Positions 27,192-35,443 of a DNA stretch of 64,000 nt are shown here, one piece after another. Made by a program: the position numbers and the translations under genes. This DNA comes from Marixanthomonas sp002364245. GTDB taxonomy: Bacteria > Bacteroidota > Bacteroidia > Flavobacteriales > Flavobacteriaceae. The stretch spans positions 1-64,000 of the forward strand of contig CAXAZF010000009.1 of NCBI GenBank assembly GCA_963973455.1, written 5' to 3'. Every line of letters starts with the position of its first letter. Position 1 is the first letter of the stretch. Below the pieces are notes generated by a model. It was not told the DNA's origin and did not search any database. It worked only from the letters and a program-made list of their open reading frames with translations.

Positions 27192-27671
27192 TTATTCCTC
27201 TAAGTCTTCTGGAAATTGCCCGTGCATACGTGTATCCTCTTTAGTCAAGATTTTAAAGTCATCGGTTTTATCTATTCCATCTAAGAAACTGTAAAACTCT
27301 TCAGGTAACGGGACCAGTTTTCGTTCTCTAAGATCGATCCAAGCACCTAACATTTCGCAGCGACCTAAGTTTCGTCCTTTATGATCATAAAAATTGTGTC
27401 GGAACTCGAAAAAAGTTCCTTTTTCCGAAAGACCTTTTAATTGCAGGGAAACACGTAACGGTTTGCCTGGAAATGCTTCCTTAAAATAATACATCCGTTC
27501 GTATAATGCGACCGGACCAAGGTTCATTTCGGCTAAATGTTGTTGCCCAAACCCTTTTGAACCAAAATAACTCATTCGAGTGTGGCTCATAAAGTCTATA
27601 TAGGCACTATTGCGTAAATGACGGTTGGCGTCCACGTCGGACCATCGAATTTCAAATTCTTTTATGTACAT
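27192..27671 (-). CDS. Acyl-CoA thioesterase, hot-dog fold
   Basis: 159-aa 4-hydroxybenzoyl-CoA-thioesterase-like protein (EIRWSDVDANRHLRNSAYIDFM, with the Asp typical of this group), then a beta-sheet pattern to WIDLRERKLVPLPEEF. It overlaps the upstream hydrolase gene by 10 nt and is the last gene of the TetR operon. It should hydrolyse acyl-CoA thioesters in the cytoplasm; chain preference unknown. Confidence 0.9.
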   Translation of the reverse strand: MYIKEFEIRWSDVDANRHLRNSAYIDFMSHTRMSYFGSKGFGQQHLAEMNLGPVALYERMYYFKEAFPGKPLRVSLQLKGLSEKGTFFEFRHNFYDHKGRNLGRCEMLGAWIDLRERKLVPLPEEFYSFLDGIDKTDDFKILTKEDTRMHGQFPEDLEE

Positions 27672-28525
27672 AGTTCTTCTTTATTTTTATGTGTATTTGT
27701 AATATGGTTTATAATGGTTACAACTGTTTCTGTTTTGGTAAGATTATGATCTTGACCTGTTGTAAACCACGCTTTAATATTGTTTGTGCTGTTTTCAGCA
27801 GCTTTTTTTATTTCTGAAACCGGCGTAACGGCATCAGATTCTTCATGAACGATAAAAACAGGTTCTTCCACTTGTTTAAAAAAATTACCTAAATTCAGAT
27901 TTGAAGCTGGAATTTTCAACACCGAATCTACTTTGATTCCCAAATTATCAATGGTTCTGTTTGAAAGTTGAAGTGTATCCTTAAAAAATCCGAAAATAGC
28001 ATCCATCCCAGACGGAGCTCCCATAATTACGTAATCTTTAACGGGAATTTCTTTATTTGCTAAAAAAGTATAAGCCCCTACCAAACTTCCTAACGAATGA
28101 CATATTAAATGATCCACTCCGCCAATTTTAAGAATAATATCTTCGGTGGCTTTACGGTACATTTCAATATTCATCACTTTCCCCTTGGAAAGACCGTGTG
28201 CTGGTGCATCTAATGAGTAGATTGAATATTCTGAAGTATCTAATTTATCTATATAAGGCTGCCATCTTTTTGAGTGGCTCATCCAACCGTGTAAAAAAAG
28301 TATTTTTTTGGACCCATCACCCCATTTATGCACCGCAATTGAAGCTTGAGGCACTTCAATGTAAGATGTTTCAGCAGTACTAAAAAAATCGTAACCTTCT
28401 TTTGAAATAGGTACAGGCTGCACTTTGCACAACAATTTAAATGCCTGCTCCCTATTCAGTTTAGGGAATAAAGGTGCTGTTACGTTTAAGTATTTTCCTG
28501 TTAATTTGGTAAGTAACTTTTTCAT
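27662..28525 (-). CDS. Alpha/beta hydrolase
   Basis: 287-aa alpha/beta-hydrolase fold. The oxyanion loop is FLHGWMSHSKRW, the nucleophile elbow is CHSLGSLVG (Ser), the acid lies near EESDAVTPV, and the His lies in GQDHNLTK. It has no signal peptide. It sits between tetR and the thioesterase and shares their autoregulated promoter. Confidence 0.9.
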   Translation of the reverse strand: MKKLLTKLTGKYLNVTAPLFPKLNREQAFKLLCKVQPVPISKEGYDFFSTAETSYIEVPQASIAVHKWGDGSKKILFLHGWMSHSKRWQPYIDKLDTSEYSIYSLDAPAHGLSKGKVMNIEMYRKATEDIILKIGGVDHLICHSLGSLVGAYTFLANKEIPVKDYVIMGAPSGMDAIFGFFKDTLQLSNRTIDNLGIKVDSVLKIPASNLNLGNFFKQVEEPVFIVHEESDAVTPVSEIKKAAENSTNNIKAWFTTGQDHNLTKTETVVTIINHITNTHKNKEELCT

Positions 28526-28534
28526 AGGGAGCTT

Positions 28535-29125
28535 TTAGATTGAAATTTCAGCTACTATATTTCGCAAATGAGCAATGGTATATGTAATTGCTTTTTTATC
28601 TCGTTGTAAACGGCTCATCATTATCCCACCTTCTAGTGTAGCAATAAATATGGTGCTATAAAAATCTACATCTGTATCAGATTTCACTTGGTTATTCTTA
28701 ATGCCGTTCTTGATTAACGTAGACACCGCATCTTTAAATTGTTGTAACATAGCGCAGGCTTGTTCGCGTAAAACTGGATTTGCATCGTCTGCTTCTACAG
28801 CTGCATTCATTACGGGGCAACCGCCTTCATATAAAGGTGTATTCATATAATTTTCAAAAAAAGAAAAGATCGCTTCGATTTTAGTTCTGAAATTCTTGGC
28901 CTCTTTAATAGTAGTCCCTATCTCACGAAACATGACTTTAGACAATCGTTGCAATGCATGCTTTTCTAGATCGCCTTTGTTCTCAAAATGCCTGTAAATT
29001 GCTCCTTTGGTTAAGCCTGTCGCTTTGGTAATATCACTAATGGAAGTCGCCTTGTAACCCTGTGTATTAAACAAGTTTGCACTTTCATTAATGATCGTGT
29101 TTTTTGTTGCCTGCGCATTTCTCAT
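28535..29125 (-). CDS. TetR/AcrR-family transcriptional repressor
   Basis: 196-aa regulator with a standard TetR N-terminal helix-turn-helix (NTQGYKATSISDITKATG … AIYRHFENKGDLEKHAL) and a TetR C-terminal ligand domain with PVMNAAVEADDANP. A 20-bp palindrome overlaps its own -7 box, so it likely represses itself and the downstream hydrolase and thioesterase. The ligand is probably an acyl or aromatic compound, inferred from the operon only. Confidence 0.94.
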   Translation of the reverse strand: MRNAQATKNTIINESANLFNTQGYKATSISDITKATGLTKGAIYRHFENKGDLEKHALQRLSKVMFREIGTTIKEAKNFRTKIEAIFSFFENYMNTPLYEGGCPVMNAAVEADDANPVLREQACAMLQQFKDAVSTLIKNGIKNNQVKSDTDVDFYSTIFIATLEGGIMMSRLQRDKKAITYTIAHLRNIVAEISI

Positions 29126-29129
29126 ATCA

Positions 29130-29160
29130 CAAAGATACCGATTGGTATCTTAAATACAAA
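29130..29160 (-). promoter_or_regulatory. tetR promoter with palindromic operator
   Basis: Leftward -33 TTTG (29160-29157), 19 nt spacer, -7 TATCTTTG (29137-29130) match the Bacteroidota consensus exactly. The perfect palindrome AAGATACC-GATT-GGTATCTT (29132-29151) covers the -7 box. The expected start of transcription is at or next to the ATG (29125), so the mRNA is nearly leaderless. Confidence 0.85.
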
Positions 29161-29197
29161 AAAGCACACATACATTAACTACAAATTAAGAATTGGG

Positions 29198-29205
29198 TAC
29201 TTTTG
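29198..29205 (+). promoter_or_regulatory. Candidate -7 box of the yheT-like gene
   Basis: TACTTTTG matches TAnnTTTG, 21 nt before the chosen start at 29226. This also argues against a start further upstream at 29193. Confidence 0.55.
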
Positions 29206-29225
29206 TAATTAAAACGAGCCTATTT

Positions 29226-30188
29226 ATGCCACTAATTGAATCTACTTATTCCCCTAGCGGTATTTTTAAAAACGAGCATGTTGCTACAATTTATTCGGCT
29301 AAGTTGCGCCCTGTTCCTAAAATAAAGCAGCATCGTGAACGCTTAGATCTTGAAGATGGTGATTTTTTAGATATTGATTTTTCCTTTGCAAAAAATAAAG
29401 CTTCAAAAGTGGCAATTATTCTGCACGGGTTAGAAGGAAATGCACAGCGCCGTTACATAAAAGGGCAAGCAAAAAGTTTAACCAAAGAAGGCTGGGATGC
29501 CGTAGCTGTTAATTTTAGGGGGTGTAGTGGCGAACCAAACAAGTTGTTTTCTTCATACAATGCCGGAAAAACAGAAGATTTACAAGCCGTTGTGGATTTT
29601 CTTCTGAAGAAAGAAACGTACAATACCATGTCATTAATTGGTTTCAGTTTAGGGGGAAATTTAATGCTGAAATATTTAGGTGAACGAAACACACTTCCTA
29701 AGGAAATAGAAAGAGCCGTTGCCATTTCAACACCTTTAAATTTAAAGGGAACATTAGAATCGCTTTCAAATTTTGATAACTGGGTGTATCGAACTTCCTT
29801 TTTACACAACCTTCGAAAGAAATTAAAAATCAAAGTGCAACAATTCCCTGAAAAAATGAGCGCTTCAGATTTAAAGCAGGTAAAATCTTTACTGGATTTT
29901 GACAATTTATACACTGCCCCATCACACGGTTTTAAAGATGCTTACGATTATTACAAGCAAAATAGTAGTGGTCAATTTTTACCCAATATTAGTATTCCGG
30001 TATTGATTTTAAATGCTAAAAACGATTCATTTTTAACCGAAGAAAGCTATCCCTATTCATTTGCAGAAAATTCTGAAAATATTTATTTAGAAACCCCTGA
30101 GTATGGTGGTCATGTGGGTTTCCATCAAACAAATGCAACATATTACAGCGAAAAAAAAGCGACTTCTTTTCTAAATAGCGATAAGTAA
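29226..30188 (+). CDS. YheT-family alpha/beta hydrolase
   Basis: 320-aa hydrolase of the YheT/ABHD1-3 group. ILHGLEGNAQRRYIKGQA is the oxyanion region, GFSLGGNLMLKYLGE the nucleophile elbow and EYGGHVGF the histidine motif. The start MPLIESTYSPSG is preferred to the upstream in-frame codon at 29193, which precedes the -7 box. Members act on lipid-like or ester substrates, exact substrate unknown. Confidence 0.9.
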   Translation: MPLIESTYSPSGIFKNEHVATIYSAKLRPVPKIKQHRERLDLEDGDFLDIDFSFAKNKASKVAIILHGLEGNAQRRYIKGQAKSLTKEGWDAVAVNFRGCSGEPNKLFSSYNAGKTEDLQAVVDFLLKKETYNTMSLIGFSLGGNLMLKYLGERNTLPKEIERAVAISTPLNLKGTLESLSNFDNWVYRTSFLHNLRKKLKIKVQQFPEKMSASDLKQVKSLLDFDNLYTAPSHGFKDAYDYYKQNSSGQFLPNISIPVLILNAKNDSFLTEESYPYSFAENSENIYLETPEYGGHVGFHQTNATYYSEKKATSFLNSDK

Positions 30189-30241
30189 TATAAAAATGAG
30201 TCAGCAGGCTTTAATTGCTAAGCTACTATATTCTAATTTAC

Positions 30242-30249
30242 TACCTTTG
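30242..30249 (+). promoter_or_regulatory. Candidate -7 box of the yicC-gmk-nadD operon
   Basis: TACCTTTG is a perfect Bacteroidota -7 element 20 nt before the yicC start. A -33 TTTG at standard spacing is not obvious. Confidence 0.5.
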
Positions 30250-30268
30250 CAACCATTAAATTGAAAAT

Positions 30269-31126
30269 ATGATTCAGTCGATGACCGGTTATGGCAAAAG
30301 CTTGGTGCAATTGCCTTCCAAAAAAATTACGGTTGAAATAAAATCGTTAAACAGTAAAAACCTTGACGTAAATGCGAGGGTTCCTTCAGCTTATCGTGAA
30401 AAGGAATTAGATATTCGTAAACGTATTTCGAAATCTCTTTCTCGTGGAAAAGTAGATTTCAACCTTTATGTTGAGCAAACTGGTGAGGAAACCTCTACCG
30501 TCATCAACGAAGCAGCTGTTAAACAATACATGAAGCAATTGGCTCATATCACCGATGGCAATCCGGTAGAACTGATGAAAATGGCGGTTCGTTTTCCCGA
30601 CGCGTTACAAACAGAACGCGACGAAATTGATGAAACGGAATACAACAAAATAATTGAAGCGGTTGACGAAGCATTACAGTCCATCAACCAATATCGTACC
30701 GATGAAGGAAAAGCATTGGAAGCCGATTTTCAGAAACGAATTACTAATATTTCTACTTTATTAGATGAAGTTATGAAGCTCGATCCACAACGCATGGACA
30801 ATGTAAAGGAGCGATTGGCAAAAGCTGTAAGCGATTTAAAAGAAACGGTTGACGAAAATCGTTTTGAGCAAGAACTGGTCTATTACCTTGAAAAGTACGA
30901 TATCACCGAAGAGCAAGTGCGTTTAAGCAACCACCTTTCTTATTTTTCTGAAACGTTACAAAGCAAAACCAGTAATGGTAAAAAGTTAGGATTTATCTCT
31001 CAAGAAATTGGCCGCGAAATTAATACCATTGGTAGTAAGGCTAATTTTGCTCCTATGCAACAAGTCGTAGTTCAAATGAAAGATGAACTGGAAAAAATTA
31101 AAGAACAAGCTTTAAATGTATTGTAA
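30269..31126 (+). CDS. YicC/YloC-family endoribonuclease
   Basis: 285-aa protein with the family start MIQSMTGYGK and the DUF1732 C-terminus (ISQEIGREINTIGSKA). YicC/YloC proteins are endoribonucleases in RNA turnover. Its stop overlaps the ATG of gmk by 1 nt. Confidence 0.94.
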   Translation: MIQSMTGYGKSLVQLPSKKITVEIKSLNSKNLDVNARVPSAYREKELDIRKRISKSLSRGKVDFNLYVEQTGEETSTVINEAAVKQYMKQLAHITDGNPVELMKMAVRFPDALQTERDEIDETEYNKIIEAVDEALQSINQYRTDEGKALEADFQKRITNISTLLDEVMKLDPQRMDNVKERLAKAVSDLKETVDENRFEQELVYYLEKYDITEEQVRLSNHLSYFSETLQSKTSNGKKLGFISQEIGREINTIGSKANFAPMQQVVVQMKDELEKIKEQALNVL

Positions 31127-31725
31127 TGGAAGGAGGGAAATTATTTGTTTTTTCGGCACCGTCTGGAAGCGGTAAAACAACCATTGTTCAATATTTGCTT
31201 GCTCAAGAAGAATTAAATTTAGACTTCTCAATCTCATGTACTTCCAGAGAACCAAGAGGTGATGAGGAGCACGGTAAAGACTACTATTTTATCAGTTTAA
31301 AAGACTTTAAACAACACATTAAAAACGGTGATTTTTTAGAGTGGGAAGAAGTATATCGCGATAACTTCTACGGAACATTAAAGTCTGAAGTAGAACGCAT
31401 TTGGGCACAAGGTAAAAACGTGATTTTTGATATAGACGTTGTTGGCGGACTGCGAATTAAAAAGAAATATCCTGAGAAAACTTTGGCTGTTTTTGTGAAG
31501 CCACCAAGTGTGGATGAACTAAAGCGAAGGCTTAAAAAACGAAAAACTGAAAGTGATGAGCGTATTAATATGCGTATTGCAAAAGCTTCAGTAGAACTAG
31601 CGACGGCTCCACAATTTGACTATATTATTAAAAACAACGATTTAGATACCGCATTGAATGAAGCGAAAGAACTAGTGACAGGTTTCATAAAAAACGGTCA
31701 TCCAGAAAAAGAAGAAGAAGAGTAA
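31126..31725 (+). CDS. gmk: Guanylate kinase
   Basis: 199-aa kinase that phosphorylates GMP to GDP with ATP. The P-loop is FSAPSGSGKTTIV; the GMP site includes SCTSREPRGDEEHGKDYYF. The gene is next to yicC, as in many bacteria, and nadD follows with no gap. Confidence 0.97.
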   Translation: MEGGKLFVFSAPSGSGKTTIVQYLLAQEELNLDFSISCTSREPRGDEEHGKDYYFISLKDFKQHIKNGDFLEWEEVYRDNFYGTLKSEVERIWAQGKNVIFDIDVVGGLRIKKKYPEKTLAVFVKPPSVDELKRRLKKRKTESDERINMRIAKASVELATAPQFDYIIKNNDLDTALNEAKELVTGFIKNGHPEKEEEE

Positions 31726-32316
31726 ATGATTTCGTCAAAAAAAATAGGGCTTTACTTTGGCACCTTTAACCCCATTCATGTGGGTCATCTCATAATTGCC
31801 AACCACTTAGTTGAAAATAGTGATTTAGATGAAATCTGGCTAGTAGTAACGCCACATAATCCACATAAAAAAAAGAAAACGCTGCTTGAAGACCATCACC
31901 GTTTGGCTATGGTGCGTATTGCATTGGAAGACTATCCAAAACTAAAAGCCAGCAATATTGAGTTTGATCTCCCACAGCCCAATTATACGACCAACACATT
32001 AGCACATTTAGAGGAAAAATATCCTGAAAAGTCATTTTCCTTAATAATGGGAGAAGACAACTTAAAGAGTTTTCATAAATGGAAAAACTATGAAGTTATT
32101 TTAGACCGTTATTCCATTTATGTATACCCTAGAATTTCCGAAGGAACTATTGAAACTCAATTTGATGGTCACCCTAAAATTACAAAAGTAGACGCCCCAA
32201 TTATGGAACTCTCTTCCACTTTTATAAGAAAAGGGATACAATCGGGTATGAATATTCGTCCTATGTTACCGCATAACGTCTGGAAGTATCTAGATGAAAT
32301 GAATTTTTATAAATAG
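31726..32316 (+). CDS. nadD: Nicotinate-nucleotide adenylyltransferase
   Basis: 196-aa nucleotidyltransferase of NAD synthesis. It has the GTFNPIHVGHLIIA motif (T/HxGH) and the C-terminal SSTFIRKGIQSG motif. Last gene of the yicC-gmk-nadD operon. The 91-nt gap to the convergent lipoprotein gene holds imperfect dyads that may act as terminator. Confidence 0.96.
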   Translation: MISSKKIGLYFGTFNPIHVGHLIIANHLVENSDLDEIWLVVTPHNPHKKKKTLLEDHHRLAMVRIALEDYPKLKASNIEFDLPQPNYTTNTLAHLEEKYPEKSFSLIMGEDNLKSFHKWKNYEVILDRYSIYVYPRISEGTIETQFDGHPKITKVDAPIMELSSTFIRKGIQSGMNIRPMLPHNVWKYLDEMNFYK

Positions 32317-32407
32317 GAAACCTTTAAAACGAGAAACCGCCCCAACTGACTAAACTAAGCAGTGTAGGACGGCTTCTACTAACCAACCAAAAAAAGGGTT
32401 TATATAT

Positions 32408-33325
32408 TTAGAATTTACTTATTTTCTTCATTTGTTTTTCAATTTCAGCATCTGATAATCGTAGTTTTCCTTCGTTATTTTTATACTGAATATAGCCTCT
32501 TCCTTTAAAGCGGTACAACGTTCCAGAATCTGAATGAAAGAGCTCTATCGTGTTGTCATTTACAACGGAAAGTTCAAAGTATTCATTGCCCAAGTAATCA
32601 TAATCCAATGTTAAATATTTTAAATACGGGTCATTAGGGACATTGTCTACATTATAAATACCTGTATAATCCCAATAAATGGTATCAATATCTGTTCCGT
32701 ATTCATCTTGTGAACTTCTAAAATTTCCATCGCCACCACCCGGCAAAAATTGAACAAAAGTTTCGTTGTCAAATTCATTTAAATTTCCATATTCGCTGGT
32801 AAAGGTCTTTTCCCAAGTAACATATTCCTGTAAAAAATAATGGATGTTCTCGTAAAACAGTTTATTGTAATTAAAGTTACTACGCTGATACCCTACCAAA
32901 ACATAGCTTGTATTATAATACCTGTTGTACAGTTCAATTGTATTATCGCTTAACTGGGTAACTTCAAAAGTGTAAAGGCCATCAATATTGTGTGAAATAT
33001 CTAATTCGAAATCGAACGTATCATAATATCCCACTTCGATACCATAACCATATCCTTGGTCTCCAATCCCAACTAAATTATTATTTGCCGAAACTGTCCC
33101 GTGTAGAAAAGAAATGGTAAAAGCCTTTTGTAAAAAAGGAATGTGACCGTTTCCTGTGGTTCGCTCAATATCAACATACCATAACTCGTAAGAAGCTACT
33201 AATTCTGCCAGCGTTATAGTTTCAACAGGATCAATATACTCTTCCTCAACAACCGGCTCAGTATAACAAGATGTAAAAAGAATGGCAATTAAGCTAAAGC
33301 TGAATAAAAGTTTAAAGGGTTTCAT
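32408..33325 (-). CDS. Exported lipoprotein of unknown function
   Basis: 305-aa protein with a lipoprotein signal peptide and SC lipobox (LLFSFSLIAILFTSC; C20). The mature part is Tyr/Asn-rich and beta-patterned, with two similar halves (…GYGYGIEVGYYDTFDFELDIS; …LTLDYDYLGNEYFELSV). The end KLRLSDAEIEKQMKKISKF is charged. It is probably a periplasm/outer-membrane lipoprotein. It is the last host gene before the phage. Function unknown. Confidence 0.8.
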   Translation of the reverse strand: MKPFKLLFSFSLIAILFTSCYTEPVVEEEYIDPVETITLAELVASYELWYVDIERTTGNGHIPFLQKAFTISFLHGTVSANNNLVGIGDQGYGYGIEVGYYDTFDFELDISHNIDGLYTFEVTQLSDNTIELYNRYYNTSYVLVGYQRSNFNYNKLFYENIHYFLQEYVTWEKTFTSEYGNLNEFDNETFVQFLPGGGDGNFRSSQDEYGTDIDTIYWDYTGIYNVDNVPNDPYLKYLTLDYDYLGNEYFELSVVNDNTIELFHSDSGTLYRFKGRGYIQYKNNEGKLRLSDAEIEKQMKKISKF

Positions 33326-33515
33326 ACCATTTCATTTTAAAATTATACTTCTGAAAATTCAAAAGACGTGCCAAAATTATAAATTATTACTATACAGATA
33401 GTTAAGTCCGTGCTATGGCACGTAAAAAATTATATTCCTTTTACCCCCCTCAAAACAATTAATACATAAAAGGTTCATATAAAAAAGGTCGATTTTTCTT
33501 TTGTTTACAAGGCTT

Positions 33516-33538
33516 GAGCGCATAATAGCGCTTTTTTT
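33516..33538 (+). terminator. Small intrinsic-terminator-like hairpin
   Basis: GAGCGC-ATAATA-GCGCTT with a run of seven T (33532-33538). It would stop rightward transcription, perhaps from the host into the phage end. The stem is short (six pairs, one G-T). Confidence 0.55.
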
Positions 33539-33765
33539 AATGTAAATTCAAAAAGTACAATTTACCACTGTCTTATAACTTTTTAATACTGCGGACTAAT
33601 ATAGGTATTTACTATTAACTACCACCAACCACCCTATTGATATTAAAAAGGCGTTAAAACTACTATTTAAAGGCTTTTGAATGCTGTTTTAAATGGTCAT
33701 ATTTCATAATTGACAAGGATATTTTTGGAATTGACTTTGGGAGGTATCCAACTGTAAAAAATCTC

Positions 33766-33801
33766 TTGGTTATTCAGTTGGTTATTCAGTTGGTTATTCA
33801 A
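33766..33801. repeat. Three 12-bp tandem repeats near the phage left end
   Basis: The unit TTGGTTATTCAG is repeated three times head to tail (33766, 33778, 33790), the third ending in AA. In Mu-type phages the ends carry several transposase-binding sites, so these repeats are candidates, but the 12-bp spacing is short for full MuA sites. Confidence 0.7.
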
Positions 33802-34032
33802 AATTGTAAGAAAAAACACGTTAATTATTTAATGAAAATACTATATTTATCGTCGTTAATTCAATAATATGACAAATTAAAAGGGGGTTAATACCATAAC
33901 TTTTTATTAAAAAGCTTTGTTATCCCTTATAAACACTAATATTTTATGATTTCATATACGTAACACCCCTTCAAAATCGCTTCGTTTAAGTAAAAAAAAA
34001 CCACTCCCCGGTCAATTTTTTAGCGTTATTTG

Positions 34033-34065
34033 CAAACTAATTTGTATTTTAGTCAAACGAATTAG
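34033..34065. promoter_or_regulatory. Left operator pair of the phage repressor (candidate)
   Basis: CAAACTAATTTG (34033-34044) fits the CAAA-N4-TTTG motif found three times at the repressor promoter. CAAACGAATTAG (34054-34065) is a one-mismatch copy 21 bp away. They sit about 100 bp before the lipoprotein start. TATTTTAG (34045-34052) between them is a possible -7 box, with TTAG (34020-34023) at -33. Confidence 0.6.
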
Positions 34066-34154
34066 TTAACATGATGTGTATAACTACCGTCCAATTTTAT
34101 TAATATAAGGCATCAAATAGCTAAATTTGAGATTGAACCATAAAACAATTTCAA

Positions 34155-34295
34155 ATGAAAAAAGTAGTATTCGCCATTATGGCAATTGCGTTACTTGCTG
34201 TTAGCTGTACGCCAGAAACACTAAACAAAAATGACTATCAAGACGAAGTCGACAAAGACAAAATCGAACGACCCGGTAATCAGGGCGGCAATTAG
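34155..34295 (+). CDS. Small phage lipoprotein
   Basis: 46-aa protein MKKVVFAIMAIALLAVSC… with a clear lipobox at C18 and a short acidic/polar mature part (about 28 aa) ending PGNQGGN. It lies first in the leftmost phage operon, and its 3' end overlaps the next gene by 65 nt in another frame. It is too short to be an enzyme. Surface-exclusion or lysis-regulation roles are possible by analogy with other phage lipoproteins, but nothing here proves this. Confidence 0.65.
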   Translation: MKKVVFAIMAIALLAVSCTPETLNKNDYQDEVDKDKIERPGNQGGN

Positions 34296-34716
34296 AATTT
34301 TTGGTACGCTTGTTTTAACCTTATCCGGAATGATACTGTTCCTGGATAAGGTTTTTTATTTTGAGCTGTCCAATACACACGGGTTTGCGGACTCTCAAAC
34401 CTACATCTGGGTATTAACACAAAGCCTTTCACCACTATTAATCGTTGTGGGTTCAATTTTTAAACCTTACAAATCTGCATACCTAATACCGGTCTATTTT
34501 TACACCATTCAATTATACTGGGTGTTTGATACTTCATTAAAAATAGACGATGCTTTGCTACATCTCTATGCTTTAGGCGTAGTATTTTTTACTGCAATTA
34601 CTGCATATTTTATTAATAAGTATTTCAGAAAAGCAATGCGTGATCGGGCTGATAAAATAACTTTATTAGAAGAGATGCTCGACCTTAATAGATTCATTAA
34701 AGACAAAAAGAATTGA
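34231..34716 (+). CDS. Four-TM phage membrane protein
   Basis: 161-aa protein with a short basic N-terminus (MTIKTKSTKTKSND), four predicted transmembrane segments (IFGTLVLTLSGMILFL; TYIWVLTQSLSPLLIVVGSI; YLIPVYFYTIQLYWVF; LYALGVVFFTAITAYFI) and a charged C-terminal tail. The ATG at 34231 keeps the first segment complete; starting at the next Met (34330) would cut it. It lies between the lipoprotein and the 71-aa gene. Family unknown to me. Confidence 0.6.
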   Translation: MTIKTKSTKTKSNDPVIRAAIRIFGTLVLTLSGMILFLDKVFYFELSNTHGFADSQTYIWVLTQSLSPLLIVVGSIFKPYKSAYLIPVYFYTIQLYWVFDTSLKIDDALLHLYALGVVFFTAITAYFINKYFRKAMRDRADKITLLEEMLDLNRFIKDKKN

Positions 34717-34928
34717 GTAAATACACAAACTTATTAGCAACGGTACGCGAAACCGCCAATCAATTAAAGAACGGGCAGATTAGCCCGGATGAGGCCGATA
34801 CAATTCTTAAAAATATTGAGATTGAGTACAAAGCTATTGCCACCTCTACTGGTGATCGTAAACTTACTTTAATGTTAGATGAATTGTTTGGAAGCGATGA
34901 GAACCCGAACCTCAGCCTTTTGTTTTAG
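34713..34928 (+). CDS. Small hypothetical phage protein
   Basis: 71-aa soluble helical protein (TNLLATVRETANQLKNGQIS … SDENPNLSLLF). The start is TTG, overlapping the TGA of the membrane-protein gene (TTGA). It is convergent with the repressor gene and overlaps its 3' end by 17 nt. Function unknown. Confidence 0.5.
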   Translation: MSKYTNLLATVRETANQLKNGQISPDEADTILKNIEIEYKAIATSTGDRKLTLMLDELFGSDENPNLSLLF

Positions 34929-35385
34929 CAGCACCTTTATTTGAAATTTCACTTTTTAAGTCTTCAATTTCCTCTTTTAGTGAAATGCGATCGTGAAGCT
35001 CTTCCAGTTTTTTATCGTAGTTCTTTAAACGTGGCTCCAGTTCGTTAAATAGTTCTGCAGCTAATAACTTGAACAATCCTACTTCTTTGCTTCCGGATGT
35101 TTGATATTGATCCCCGGGTTCGGCTGCTTTGTCAAACTCGTTTGTATTTATTTTTTCAATACTTCCCTTTCCAGTGATAAACCACCGCAAATTCAAGGTA
35201 TCAAAAGCACTTGCAAAGTCGCTTATCATATCAAATGATGGCCTTGCAGTTTCTGACCTATTCAACCTATACAGCTTTTCGGGGCTGTTATAGCCCAGTT
35301 TTTCAGCCAGTTCGGGAATACCTTCCAAGCCATAGTGATCAGCAATTTTACTGATGCGTTCAAATATATTTGATTTTATATTCAA
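34912..35385 (-). CDS. Phage repressor, CI-type helix-turn-helix
   Basis: 157-aa protein. Residues 5-75 form a CI-type HTH (GIPELAEKLGYNSPEKLYRL … FDTLNLRWFITGKG, the latter segment typical of Phage_CI_repr). A coiled-coil follows (EPRLKNYDKKLEELHDRISL…). It is transcribed away from the Cro-like gene and transposase operon, as in Mu c/ner. It lacks a LexA-like peptidase domain, so induction would not use self-cleavage. Operator candidates surround its start. Confidence 0.88.
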   Translation of the reverse strand: MNIKSNIFERISKIADHYGLEGIPELAEKLGYNSPEKLYRLNRSETARPSFDMISDFASAFDTLNLRWFITGKGSIEKINTNEFDKAAEPGDQYQTSGSKEVGLFKLLAAELFNELEPRLKNYDKKLEELHDRISLKEEIEDLKSEISNKGAAKTKG

Positions 35386-35421
35386 ATGAGTTTGTTTAAT
35401 TCAAACAAGTTTGTATATTTG
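35361..35421 (+). promoter_or_regulatory. Early promoter with three operator palindromes
   Basis: CAAATATATTTG (35361), CAAATGAGTTTG (35383) and CAAACAAGTTTG (35402) are three CAAA-N4-TTTG sites at 19-22 bp spacing. The rightward promoter is -33 TTTG (35391-35394), 19-nt spacer, -7 TATATTTG (35414-35421). The middle site covers -33, the third fills the spacer and the first lies inside the repressor 5' end. GTTTCA-N4-TGAAAC (35421-35436) is a separate dyad just downstream. Confidence 0.8.
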
Positions 35422-35443
35422 TTTCAGATTTGAAACCAAAACT

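Larger units (their letters stand above)
33326..34154. other. Gene-free host/phage junction region
   Basis: 829 bp without a credible gene. It holds a rightward terminator-like hairpin (33516-33538), the dyad GTAAATT-N10-AATTTAC (33542-33565), three 12-bp tandem repeats (33766-33801) and two operator-like sites at 34033-34065. The left end of the Mu-like phage must lie in here, since phage genes begin at 34155 and the last host gene ends at 33325. The exact junction cannot be fixed without the right end. Confidence 0.7.

Noticed and set aside
33766..33801. CRISPR-like array
   Set aside because: Only three 12-bp units with no spacers, and no cas genes anywhere in the window.
35411..35443. Upstream start (ATG-less frame from 35411) of the Cro-like gene
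   Set aside because: It overlaps the early promoter -7 box at 35414-35421 and so would not be in the mRNA.
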